A stretch of 64,000 nucleotides of DNA. Origin: Planctomycetota bacterium (lineage in GTDB: Bacteria; Planctomycetota; UBA1135; UBA2386). Location: assembly GCA_019636245.1 (NCBI GenBank), contig JAHBXX010000006.1, positions 104,969 through 168,968 on the forward strand, read 5' to 3'. The stretch's first letter is position 1. Each line of letters begins with the position of its first letter. Under the pieces are notes generated by a model. That model was given only the letters and a program-made list of their open reading frames with translations, had not been told where the DNA came from and ran no database searches. Below are positions 1-7,406 of the stretch, one piece after another. A program made the translations under genes and the position numbers.

Positions 1-621
1 CTATTGCAGGGCGGCGCGCCGCCACCGGCCGCCGGCACGGCGCCGCCGGACCCGTTGCCCTTGCTCGAGCAGGCGCTCGACAAGGTGCAACAGGCGCAGG
101 AGCACTTCGTCGCCGGCGCCGTCGGCGGGCCGGCGGCCGCCTTGCCGCGCAACGCCGAACGGGCGCTGCGCTACGCCGAGGCGCTGCAGCAGCGCATCGA
201 GGAGCTGAAGCGGCAGCGGCAGGAACAGCAGCAGGAACAGCAGCAGCAGCAGCAGGAACAGCCGGACGGTGACCAGCCGCAACCCAAGGCGCCGCCGGCG
301 GACGAGCCCGGCGATCCCGACCAGGCCGGCCAGCGGCCCGAGGACGCCCCGCCCGATGGCGAGCCGCCGCCCGAAGGGGCCGCCGAACCCCAGCCCCAAC
401 CTGCCGAAGGCGAGCCGCCGCCGCCGGCCGAAGCCGAGGACGCCGGCACGCCGCCGCCGCCGCCGCGCCACGATGCGCCCGGCGAGGCGGCCGAAGGCAA
501 GGAACTGACGCCCGAGCAGACCCAGCGCTTGCTCGAGCAGCTGCGGCAGCTCGACCAGAAGTTGCAGCAGCTGCGCGCGCGCAGCCGCAGCGGCCGCCGT
601 CCCGTGGAGCGCGATTGGTGA
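1..621 (+). CDS. BatB/BatC-type protein, C-terminal part (5' end outside window)
   Basis: The frame is already open at the first base, so the start and any membrane or von Willebrand segments lie upstream of the window. The visible 206 residues begin with a short helical region, pass through a glutamine run encoded by CAG repeats (about 225-265), then about 100 residues rich in Pro, Glu and Ala, and end with a leucine/glutamine helix. The last residues, PVERDW, resemble the typical ending of BatB/BatC proteins. The stop overlaps the batD start by one base (TGATG), and a batE-like gene follows, which supports a Bat (aerotolerance) operon. In that family, periplasmic low-complexity or TPR tails are thought to mediate assembly with BatA and BatD. 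The assignment rests mainly on context and on the C-terminal motif. Confidence 0.6.
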   Translation, partial: LLQGGAPPPAAGTAPPDPLPLLEQALDKVQQAQEHFVAGAVGGPAAALPRNAERALRYAEALQQRIEELKRQRQEQQQEQQQQQQEQPDGDQPQPKAPPADEPGDPDQAGQRPEDAPPDGEPPPEGAAEPQPQPAEGEPPPPAEAEDAGTPPPPPRHDAPGEAAEGKELTPEQTQRLLEQLRQLDQKLQQLRARSRSGRRPVERDW

Positions 622-2201
622 TGCGGCGGCTGGCGTGGTCGATCGGCCTGTGCCTGGCGTCGTTCGCCGCCGCGCAGGAGAAGCTCGAGGTCGAGCCGCC
701 GTCGCCGGCGACGATCCGGCTCGGCGACAGCGCGCGGGCGACGATCCGCATCGAGGGCAAGGAGGCGAATCCGCGCACGCCGAAGCTGCCCGAGGTGCCG
801 GGCCTGCGGTTGTCGCTGTCGCCGCCATCGCGCAGCAGCCATACGTTCTTCGACGGCCGCACGCTGACCGAGCGCGTCGGTGTGCAGTACCAGCTGACCC
901 TGCAGCCGCTGCAGGAGGGCACCTTCCGCGTGCCGTCGTTCCCGATCTGGACGGGCACCCGCGAGCAGCGCACGCCCGAACTCGTGCTCGAGGCGCGCAA
1001 GGACCTGCGCGGCGAGGAACTGGCCTGGCTCGACGTGCGCATCGAGCCGCGCCGGGTCTACGTGCACGAGCCGGTGCGCATCCACGTCGAGTTCGGCATC
1101 GACCCCGGCCTGCGGCTGGTGCAGGACGTCGCCAACCGCTACCGCTACCTGGACGTGGAGGTGCAGGCGCCGTGGTTGGATGCGTTCCCCGGCGGCGAGC
1201 CGATCGCGACGCCCGACGCCAAGGGCGACGTGCGGCTGGTGGTCGCCAACCGCAAGCTGCAGCAGACCGCGTTCGACGGCAGCCACGCGCGCGGCGGCCG
1301 CGGCTGGCATCGCTACGTCTTCGAGCGCTCGGTGCTGCCGACCCGCATCGGCACGATCGAGCTGTCGGCGCCGCTGTTGCGCTACCACGTGCTGCTGCGC
1401 GAGGGCCAGACCGACCTGTTCGGCGGCCGCCGCGGCGGCCAGGCCGAGAACTACTACGTCTACGGCCGGCCGATCACGCTCGAGGTGCTGCCGATCCCGG
1501 AGGCCGGCCGGCCGTCGCCGTTCTACGGCGCCGTCGGGCGCTTCACGCTGGAGGCGCAGCTCGACAAGGACGCCGTGCGCGTCGGCAGCTCGGTGAAGCT
1601 GACGCTGACGGTGCGCGGCCAGGGCAACTTCGAGTTCCTGCGGCTGCCCGAACTCGACCGGCTCGAGGGCTTCCACAAGCTCGGCCAGGCCGAGGCGGCG
1701 CGCGACGCCGACAAGGTCGTCGTCACCTACGACCTGACGCCGCTGTCGACCGACGTGCAGGCGGTGCCGCCGATCGGCTGGAACTTCTTCGACACCACGC
1801 CCGGCGTGGAGCGCTTCGTCGAGGTGGCGACACCCGGGCTGCCGCTGCTGGTGCGACCGCTGGAGAGCGGCGCGACGCTGGCGCCGCTGCCGACCGCCAC
1901 CGCCGCCGCCGTGACGCCGGGCGTCGACGACGTGTTCGACCTGCCGGCCTTCGACGGGCCCGTCGAAGGCCGGCGCGAGGTGGACGCCAGCCTCGCCGTC
2001 GCCGTGCTGCTGGCGCCGTGGTTCGCCGTCGCCCTGCTGGCCCTGGGTTGGCGGACGGCGCGGGCGCGGGCCGCGGATCCCCTGGCCGGGCGCGCGCGCG
2101 CGCGCCGCGGCGAACTGCCGGGCGCTCGCGTACGGCGCCGGAGCCGACCGCCGCGCTCGCGACCGATCGGCGACGGCTCGGCGTGCCGGCGGCGGCGGTG
2201 A
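621..2201 (+). CDS. batD: BatD-like membrane protein (3' end probably frameshifted)
   Basis: BatD proteins are exported beta-rich proteins anchored by one C-terminal membrane helix and encoded with BatA, BatB and BatE; their molecular role is poorly known. I chose ATG 621 because it overlaps the upstream stop (TGATG) and starts a signal peptide (MRRLAWSIGLCLASFAAAQ). The body contains two immunoglobulin-like stretches of the type seen in BatD, followed by a membrane segment at about residues 455-475 (LAVAVLLAPWFAVALLALGW). The last 45 codons in this frame are Arg-rich and unlike the family. The plausible cytoplasmic tail continues instead in the two other frames (LGVPAAAV near 2177-2200, AAIERGTAARYGGG near 2263-2305). 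I infer several one-base deletions here, either real or sequencing errors. Confidence 0.75.
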   Translation: MRRLAWSIGLCLASFAAAQEKLEVEPPSPATIRLGDSARATIRIEGKEANPRTPKLPEVPGLRLSLSPPSRSSHTFFDGRTLTERVGVQYQLTLQPLQEGTFRVPSFPIWTGTREQRTPELVLEARKDLRGEELAWLDVRIEPRRVYVHEPVRIHVEFGIDPGLRLVQDVANRYRYLDVEVQAPWLDAFPGGEPIATPDAKGDVRLVVANRKLQQTAFDGSHARGGRGWHRYVFERSVLPTRIGTIELSAPLLRYHVLLREGQTDLFGGRRGGQAENYYVYGRPITLEVLPIPEAGRPSPFYGAVGRFTLEAQLDKDAVRVGSSVKLTLTVRGQGNFEFLRLPELDRLEGFHKLGQAEAARDADKVVVTYDLTPLSTDVQAVPPIGWNFFDTTPGVERFVEVATPGLPLLVRPLESGATLAPLPTATAAAVTPGVDDVFDLPAFDGPVEGRREVDASLAVAVLLAPWFAVALLALGWRTARARAADPLAGRARARRGELPGARVRRRSRPPRSRPIGDGSACRRRR

Positions 2202-2324
2202 TCGCTACCTCGGTGCGTCTCGTCCAGGCCGGGCTGAGGCCGCGGCCGCGGCCGCCGTCGCGGCGGCGATCGAGCGCGGCACCGCCGCCCGCTACGGCGG
2301 CGGCGCCCGCTCGACGCGGAGGCC

Positions 2325-3098
2325 GTGCGGGAACTCGTGCGCCGCCTCGAGGGCCTGCGCTTCGGCGTCGCGGCGCGGGCGCTGGGGGTGGTGCTGCCGC
2401 TGGTGCTGGCGCTCGCGCCCGGCGGCGGGCTGGCCGCCCAGGCGCCGCCGACCACCGCGGCGGCGGTCGCGGCCTACCGCGCGGGGGACTACGCCGCCGC
2501 CGAGTCGGTGTTCGCGGCGCTCTACGCCGCCAGCGGCGACCGGCGGTTCCTGCAGGCCCGCGGCAACTGCCTCTACCGCCTCGGCGACCTGCCGCGTGCG
2601 CTGTGGGCCTACGAGTCGGCGCGGCTCGGTCGGCCGCGCGACCCGGAGTTGCTGTCGAACGTGCGGCTGGTGCGTCGCCGGCTCGAACTCGACGACGGCG
2701 GCACCGGGTTCGGCGCCGAACTGCTGGCGCTGCGCGAGCGCCTGACGCCGGTCGAACGGCTGCTGGCGGGCGCGCTGCTGATGCTGGTCGCGGCCGGCGG
2801 CCTGTTGGCGGGCTGGCGGCGGTCCGGATGGCGGTGGGTGGGGGCGCTGGCGCTGTTGCCGGCCGCGGTGGTGGCGATCGACCTGGTGTGGCTCGAGCCG
2901 CAACGGCCACCCCGCGCGATCGCGTTGCAGCGGCTGTCCCTGCTGTCCGAACCGCGGGCCGGGCTCGAACCGGTGGCCGTGGTGCGGGCCGGCGTCGAGG
3001 TCGACCTGCTCGGCGGCGCCGAGGGCGCGTTCGTGCGCATCGCCGCCGGCGACCGCAGCGGCTACGCACCGCGCTCCGCCATCGCCGTCGTCGACTGA
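2325..3098 (+). CDS. batE: BatE-like TPR and SH3-domain membrane protein
   Basis: Likely last gene of the Bat operon. In order it shows a signal-like hydrophobic stretch (VVLPLVLALAPGGGLAAQ), a TPR repeat region (AAYRAGDYAAAESVFAAL and the next helices), two close membrane helices in the middle, and a C-terminal SH3-like beta domain. That layout matches BatE. The start is uncertain: GTG 2325 and GTG 2337 are both possible, and the residues before the signal (LDAEAVRELVRRLEGLR) look like the true end of BatD. If the apparent frameshifts in batD were corrected, batD and batE would read as one frame, so this could be the C-terminal half of a fusion. No start codon with a clear Shine-Dalgarno is visible. 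Confidence 0.7.
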   Translation: MRELVRRLEGLRFGVAARALGVVLPLVLALAPGGGLAAQAPPTTAAAVAAYRAGDYAAAESVFAALYAASGDRRFLQARGNCLYRLGDLPRALWAYESARLGRPRDPELLSNVRLVRRRLELDDGGTGFGAELLALRERLTPVERLLAGALLMLVAAGGLLAGWRRSGWRWVGALALLPAAVVAIDLVWLEPQRPPRAIALQRLSLLSEPRAGLEPVAVVRAGVEVDLLGGAEGAFVRIAAGDRSGYAPRSAIAVVD

Positions 3099-3133
3099 CG
3101 GACCGGGCGATGGGGCAGCACGCCTGCCCTGGC

Positions 3134-3349
3134 CTAGCCGAGCATGCGCTTGGCGCGCAGCCCGGTCAGCAGCAGCAGGCCGCCGACCACCAGGAACACG
3201 CCGGCCACGAGCCAGCGCAGCAGCCACTCGTTCCACAGCAGCAGGAGGCCGAAGCCGATCGCGGCCGCGCCGAGCAGCAGCAGCAGGGTCGGCAGCTGGG
3301 TCGGCAGCGGCGGCATGCCGGGCATGCCGCGGTTCAGGTGGATCTCCAT
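3134..3349 (-). CDS. Small two-helix membrane protein
   Basis: A 71-residue protein with an N-terminal Met/Pro-rich stretch (MPGMPPLP) and two hydrophobic helices (about residues 21-38 and 43-63), ending in a basic tail (RAKRML). I do not recognise the family. Its ATG overlaps the stop of the upstream acyltransferase by the ATGA arrangement, so it is very probably translated from the same mRNA and may work in the same membrane process. It converges with batE with a 35-base gap. Confidence 0.65.
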   Translation of the reverse strand: MEIHLNRGMPGMPPLPTQLPTLLLLLGAAAIGFGLLLLWNEWLLRWLVAGVFLVVGGLLLLTGLRAKRMLG

Positions 3350-4482
3350 CAGCGCAGGGCCTTCTCGTAGATGCGGTAGCGGCGGTAGGGGCGGTGGCCG
3401 AGGGTCTCCAGCGGCCCGAGCATGTCGCGGTTGTCCTCGAGGATCCAGCTGGCCTCGCAGGCACGGAAGCCGACGTCGAGGCCGCTGCGGATCACCTTGT
3501 GCATCAGCAGCATCTCGATGCCGAGCCGTCGCCACTCGGGCACGACGCCGAGGGTGATGACGCGGATCAGCTTCGCCTGCCGCATCGCGCGCAGGAAGCG
3601 CAGCCAGCCGAACGGCCACAGCCGGCCGCCGCAGGCGCGGGCGCCGACGTTGACGTCGGGCAGGGCGACGACGAATCCGACCGGGGCGCCGGCGATCTCG
3701 GCGATGTGCATCAGCGCCGGATGGGCGACGCGCTTCAGGTCCCTGGCCTGCGCCAGGAATTCCTCGCGCGACATCGGCACGAAGCCCCAGTTGCGCTCCC
3801 AGATGCGGTGGTAGAGGTCCCACAGCACGACGCACTCGGCGTCGAAACGGCGCAGGTCGAGCGGGCGCATCGACGCCGAGGTCTTGCGCCGCAGGTGGTC
3901 GGCGACGCGATCGACGCGGCGCAGGTCGAGCGAAGCGTCGGTCACGTGCAGCGCCAGCAGGTCCTTCGCCTTGCGCAGGCCGCAGGCCTCGAGCCAGTCG
4001 GCGTAGTGGCGCGGGTTGTGCGGCATCATCACCACCGGCGGGCCCGGGTCGCCGTCGACCAGCAGGCCGCAGCGGTAGTTGGTCGACAGGTCGACCGGGC
4101 CGCGCAGCGCCTCGGCGCCGCGTTGCCGGCACCAGGCGGCGGCGTGGTCGACCAGGGCGCGCGCCGTCGCGGCGGAGTCGGCCTCGAAGTGGCCGAAGAA
4201 GCCGATCCGGTCGCCGTGGAAGTCGTCGTGCAGGCGGTCGCGGCAGGCGCTGACGCGGCCGACGCAGCGGCCACCGGCGAAGGCGGCGAACAGGCCGGCC
4301 TCGGCGTGCGCGAAGAAGGGATTGCGGCGCGGGTCGAGTTGCCACGCCTCGCCGCTGGTGATCGGCGGCACGTAGTCGGCGTCGCCGCGGTAGAAGTCGC
4401 GTTGCAGGTCGAGGAAGCGCGCCGGCTGCGGCACGGCGCGGATGTCCACCACGGCACGCGGCTCTTCTACGGGGGCGCTCAT
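3349..4482 (-). CDS. YghO / bacterial-ceramide-synthase-like GNAT acyltransferase
   Basis: A 377-residue protein of the YghO family, a two-domain GNAT-fold group that includes the Caulobacter bacterial ceramide synthase (bCerS), which N-acylates a sphingoid base. Family signatures are visible: LDPRRNPFF near residue 50, GFFGHFEAD near 95, GPVDLSTN followed by GLLVDGDPGPPVVMMP near 130-150, RKAKDLLA, and a C-terminal GNAT acetyl-CoA-binding-like segment (LGVVPEWRRLGIEMLLMHK). The start is ATG 4482; only 18 bases separate it from the divergent gene at 4501. It is translationally coupled to a 71-residue membrane protein. The substrate cannot be read from sequence because the YghO family is broad. 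The spt-like and SDR genes 48 kb away make a ceramide role an attractive inference. Confidence 0.7.
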   Translation of the reverse strand: MSAPVEEPRAVVDIRAVPQPARFLDLQRDFYRGDADYVPPITSGEAWQLDPRRNPFFAHAEAGLFAAFAGGRCVGRVSACRDRLHDDFHGDRIGFFGHFEADSAATARALVDHAAAWCRQRGAEALRGPVDLSTNYRCGLLVDGDPGPPVVMMPHNPRHYADWLEACGLRKAKDLLALHVTDASLDLRRVDRVADHLRRKTSASMRPLDLRRFDAECVVLWDLYHRIWERNWGFVPMSREEFLAQARDLKRVAHPALMHIAEIAGAPVGFVVALPDVNVGARACGGRLWPFGWLRFLRAMRQAKLIRVITLGVVPEWRRLGIEMLLMHKVIRSGLDVGFRACEASWILEDNRDMLGPLETLGHRPYRRYRIYEKALR

Positions 4483-4500
4483 CCGGGTAGACGTTAGGCG

Positions 4501-5409
4501 ATGCTGGTCGGAGCTGCCACGAACGTGTGCGGTCGCGGCAGCGTCGCGGCGGCGGCGCTGCTGGCGGCCTGCGCCGGCGCCGGCGCGGCCCGGTCGGCGC
4601 CGCTCGACGGGGCGCAGGTGCAACTCGTGCGCGCCGCCGAGCAGGCCTACCGCAGCGGCGCGGCGGACTATCCGGCGTTGCGGCAGCAGGCGGCGGCCGA
4701 TCCGGCGACCGCGAAGTGGCTGACGCGCATGTTCGTGCGCGACCTGTTCGCGGCGCGCGAACGGCCGGTGGTCGACGAGCAGGGTGACCTGCTGCGCGCC
4801 GCCACCGGCGCCGACGACGCGCTCGAGGAGCGCGCCCGCGCCGAGATCGTCGCGCTCGGCACGGCGGCGGTGCCGACCCTGGTCGAGGACCTGCTGAGCC
4901 ACGGCCAGCCGCAGCCGCGCCAGTTCGGCGTCGAACTGCTGGCGGCGATCGGAGCGCCGGCGGTGCCCGCCGTTCGCGGCCTCGCCGCGAGCGCGGACCC
5001 GCGCCAGCGCCGCGCCGCCGGCCGGGCCCTGGGCGCGATCGGCGCCGCCGGCGACGTCCTGCCGCTGCTGCGCCGGCTGGCTGCCGATCCCGACTTCGCC
5101 GTCCGGGCCGACGCGCTGCGCGAGATCCACGACGGCGGCGCGCCGGCCCGTGCGCTGCTCGTCGAGCAGTTGCAGCGCGACGCGGATCCGTTCGTGCGCC
5201 GGACCGCGGCCGAGGCGTTGGCGCGGTTCCCGGGCGCGACCTCGGCCACGGCGCTGATCGACTACCTCGAGCGCTGCAAGCGGGACGGCGACCACCGCGG
5301 CGAGCAGGCGGCGCAGGCCAGTCTGCAGGCGCTGGCCGGGGCGCGGGGTCCACGCACGCCCGCGGCCTGGCGGGCCTTCGCCGCGACCCAGACCGATCCC
5401 ACCGACTGA
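4501..5409 (+). CDS. HEAT-repeat lipoprotein
   Basis: A 302-residue protein with a lipobox-like signal (ALLAAC, Cys at about residue 23) and at least four HEAT/PBS-lyase-type helical repeats between about residues 110 and 270. Examples are the GTAAVPTLVEDLL, GAPAVPAVRGLA and GAAGDVLPLLRRLA units. HEAT scaffolds bind partner proteins; no catalytic motif is seen. The start could be ATG 4501 or the in-frame GTG 4525, which would give a shorter, more usual lipoprotein signal. It is divergent from the acyltransferase with an 18-base gap, so the promoter must lie close to or inside the opposing gene. The gene at 5427 follows after 17 bases. Confidence 0.7.
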   Translation: MLVGAATNVCGRGSVAAAALLAACAGAGAARSAPLDGAQVQLVRAAEQAYRSGAADYPALRQQAAADPATAKWLTRMFVRDLFAARERPVVDEQGDLLRAATGADDALEERARAEIVALGTAAVPTLVEDLLSHGQPQPRQFGVELLAAIGAPAVPAVRGLAASADPRQRRAAGRALGAIGAAGDVLPLLRRLAADPDFAVRADALREIHDGGAPARALLVEQLQRDADPFVRRTAAEALARFPGATSATALIDYLERCKRDGDHRGEQAAQASLQALAGARGPRTPAAWRAFAATQTDPTD

Positions 5410-5426
5410 ACCAAAGCCCGAGTTCC

Positions 5427-5948
5427 ATGGCCGAAGACTGGAAGATCCGCCGCGACAAGCAGGCCTGCGACAAGCCGGGCTGCCCCCTGCCGGGCAGCCG
5501 TTCCTACTTCGCGGTGCTGGAGTGGCCGGGCTGCGTGCGGCGCGACCTGTGCGACGCCTGCTTCACCGACCTCGAGCGGCGCTGCCAGGGCGGCGAGCCG
5601 CCGATCTTCTGGCGCGCCCTGCGCAAGGCCTCCGGCGGCAAGGAGCCGGTCCTGGACCTCGCCTCGCTGCGGGTGCTGTTCGACCGGCTCGGCAGCGTCG
5701 ACGACGACCGCGCGCGCGCCCTGCGCTACTTCTGCACGCTGCTGCTGCTGCGCAAGCGGGTGCTGAAGATGGTCCCGGCGCGCACCGCCGAACAGGAGCA
5801 GGCCGATCTGGTCGTCGTCGACCCCAAGGTCGAGGGCATGGCGCCGGTGGCCTTGTTCGCGCCGGCGATCGACCTGTCCGACCTGGGCGCGATCAAGGAC
5901 GAACTGCTGGCGGCGATCGGCGAGAAGGCCGAGCCGGGCGGCGAGTGA
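5427..5948 (+). CDS. Cysteine-cluster protein of unknown function
   Basis: A 173-residue cytoplasmic protein I cannot name. Its first 55 residues contain six cysteines in the spacing CxxxxC (CDKPGC), then C and CxxC (CVRRDLCDAC), then a final C. This looks like one or two zinc ribbons. The remainder is helical with several Arg/Lys-rich turns and no membrane segment. It follows the HEAT lipoprotein by 17 bases and probably shares its mRNA. Small zinc proteins of this kind are frequent as uncharacterised genes in planctomycete-like genomes, but I make no functional call. Confidence 0.6.
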   Translation: MAEDWKIRRDKQACDKPGCPLPGSRSYFAVLEWPGCVRRDLCDACFTDLERRCQGGEPPIFWRALRKASGGKEPVLDLASLRVLFDRLGSVDDDRARALRYFCTLLLLRKRVLKMVPARTAEQEQADLVVVDPKVEGMAPVALFAPAIDLSDLGAIKDELLAAIGEKAEPGGE

Positions 5949-5981
5949 CGCCCGGGGCCGTGGGCCGGCGGCTCGCGGCCG

Positions 5982-6575
5982 TCACCAGCTGAACGACCAC
6001 TCGAACTCGTCGCCGGTCTCGAGCGCCGTCCGCACCGGCAGCAGCAGGTAGGCGCGCTTGCCCTCGTGGCCGGCCTCGACGCCGCGCCCGGTCGGCCGCA
6101 CGCCCGAGGCGAACACCTGGCCGGGCACCGACACCTCGAGCCGCAGCACGTCGCCGATCTCGCGGGTGCGGCCGGTCGGATCGTAGATCTTCGCCATCGC
6201 CTGGCGCGCGGCGAGGTCGGGAGCGAGCGCCTTGACCCACTCGGCGTCGGGGCCGCGCTGCAGGAACACGCGCAGGTTCGGCCGCTGGTCGCCCAGGTCG
6301 GCCAGGAAGCGGATGCCGCCGTTGCCGAGCTTCAGGCCTTCGATCTGCGGGAAGCTGCCCTGCGAGCAGGTGAGGCCGGCGCGCCCCTTCCAGGTGACGC
6401 CCTGGGTGCGCGCCTCGGCGGCGCCGGCGGCGCCCGGCTCGGCGAGGGCCCGCAGGGTCACGAGGCCCGAGCCGTCGGTCTGCAGGTGCACGTGGATGCC
6501 GACGAGTTCGCCGCCCGAGCAGGCGGCGAGGGCGACGAGCAGCAGGAGCGATGCCAGGGAGAGCAGGGTGCGCAT
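5982..6575 (-). CDS. Lipoprotein of unknown function
   Basis: A 197-residue protein with a clear lipoprotein signal: MRTLLSL, a hydrophobic stretch and the lipobox ALAAC with Cys near residue 19. The mature part is beta-rich and moderately acidic; I recognise no catalytic motif or known domain. It converges with the Cys-cluster gene, separated by 33 bases, and is divergent from mraZ across a 270-base region, so it is probably monocistronic. ATG 6575 is the only start that gives the signal peptide at the N-terminus. Confidence 0.6.
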   Translation of the reverse strand: MRTLLSLASLLLLVALAACSGGELVGIHVHLQTDGSGLVTLRALAEPGAAGAAEARTQGVTWKGRAGLTCSQGSFPQIEGLKLGNGGIRFLADLGDQRPNLRVFLQRGPDAEWVKALAPDLAARQAMAKIYDPTGRTREIGDVLRLEVSVPGQVFASGVRPTGRGVEAGHEGKRAYLLLPVRTALETGDEFEWSFSW

Positions 6576-6733
6576 GGCGGGGGCGCGATCGGATCCGCCG
6601 ATCGCCGGGGCGGAACGGGGAACCGCGAGAATTCTGGCGCGAATCGCCGGGTAGGAGCGGATCGCGAGCACCCCAGCAGGTGGTGGTGGTGCGGCTGCCG
6701 ACGCCCCAGGGGTGCGATGCGGCCGCTTGATTC

Positions 6734-6790
6734 GTGGTTTCTGGTGGTTCATTCGGGTTGTTGCGTGGTTCAAAAGGGTTGACTGTGGTT
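6734..6790 (+). promoter_or_regulatory. Probable MraZ operator: six phased GTGGTT-type repeats
   Basis: Six hexamers of the form (G/C/A)(T/G)GGTT start at 6734, 6744, 6754, 6765, 6775 and 6785. The spacing is therefore 10, 10, 11, 10 and 10 bases, all in the same orientation and about one per helical turn. MraZ proteins in other bacteria bind tandem TGGG- or GTGG-containing repeats of about 10-bp period just upstream of their own gene. Here the array runs through the -35 element and stops just before the -10 of the promoter at 6779-6806, so bound MraZ would block polymerase. The repeats are seen directly; binding is inferred. Confidence 0.65.
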
Positions 6791-6806
6791 TAGAGGGTGG
6801 TATGGT
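6779..6806 (+). promoter_or_regulatory. Sigma70-type promoter of the dcw cluster
   Basis: TTGACT at 6779-6784 and TATGGT at 6801-6806 with a 16-base spacer, 39 bases upstream of the mraZ ATG. The -35 is a near-consensus hexamer and stands out against a 70% G+C background. It overlaps the GTGGTT repeat array. Confidence 0.6.
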
Positions 6807-6845
6807 GGCCTTCGACATGGGCGCAGCAGCCCCGGTCCTGTGGCG

Positions 6846-7322
6846 ATGGGCATCTACTTTGGCAGTTCGGAGCACGGACTGGACGACAAGGGCAGGTTGG
6901 TCCTGCCGAGTCGGATCCTGGACGAGATCCCGAAGAGCCACTGGCGGTTCCATCTCACCGCGGGTCTGGACCGTTGCCTGCTCCTGCACGACGCCGAAGG
7001 GTTCCAAGAGCTCGTCGATCGCATAGGTAGGGCCGTCCCAGGCAGCCGCGCCCACCGCACTCTGTGTCGACGGTTTCTCGGCCACTCGGAGGCGGTCGTG
7101 CCTGACGGGAACCGGCGGATCCGCATCCCCGACCCGTTGCTCAAGTACGCGGGGCTCGCTCCGAGCCAGCCGTTGGTCCTGGTGGGCACCGGCCGGGTCA
7201 TCGAGATCTGGTCGATGGCGCACCTCGACGCGTCGCTGGCCGAGGCGAGCCCCGAAGAAGAGACGCTCTTTGCCAGTCTGGTTGGTTCCACCAAACCATC
7301 GACGCCCGCAGCGGGTTCCTGA
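6846..7322 (+). CDS. mraZ: Transcriptional regulator MraZ
   Basis: A 158-residue DNA-binding protein with the two SpoVT/AbrB-like MraZ repeats. The first carries DDKGRLVLPSRI near residues 13-24, the second NRRIRIPDPLL near residues 88-98. MraZ forms a ring that binds repeats in front of its own gene and controls the division and cell-wall cluster; it is the first gene of that cluster here as in most bacteria. ATG 6846 is preferred over GTG 6840 because MGIYFGS matches the usual short N-terminus. No good Shine-Dalgarno is seen. The phased repeats upstream are the expected target. Confidence 0.9.
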   Translation: MGIYFGSSEHGLDDKGRLVLPSRILDEIPKSHWRFHLTAGLDRCLLLHDAEGFQELVDRIGRAVPGSRAHRTLCRRFLGHSEAVVPDGNRRIRIPDPLLKYAGLAPSQPLVLVGTGRVIEIWSMAHLDASLAEASPEEETLFASLVGSTKPSTPAAGS

Positions 7323-7406
7323 ACGCTCCGGGTGAGACTTGCCACGGCACCCCCGGTCTGGGTGCGAGTTCTGCGACTGCTGTCGGGTGGTCAAGGGAAG
7401 TAGCGC

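Noticed and set aside
225..265. CAG repeat run that could be called a microsatellite
   Set aside because: It encodes a glutamine run inside the BatC-like low-complexity region and is better described as coding.
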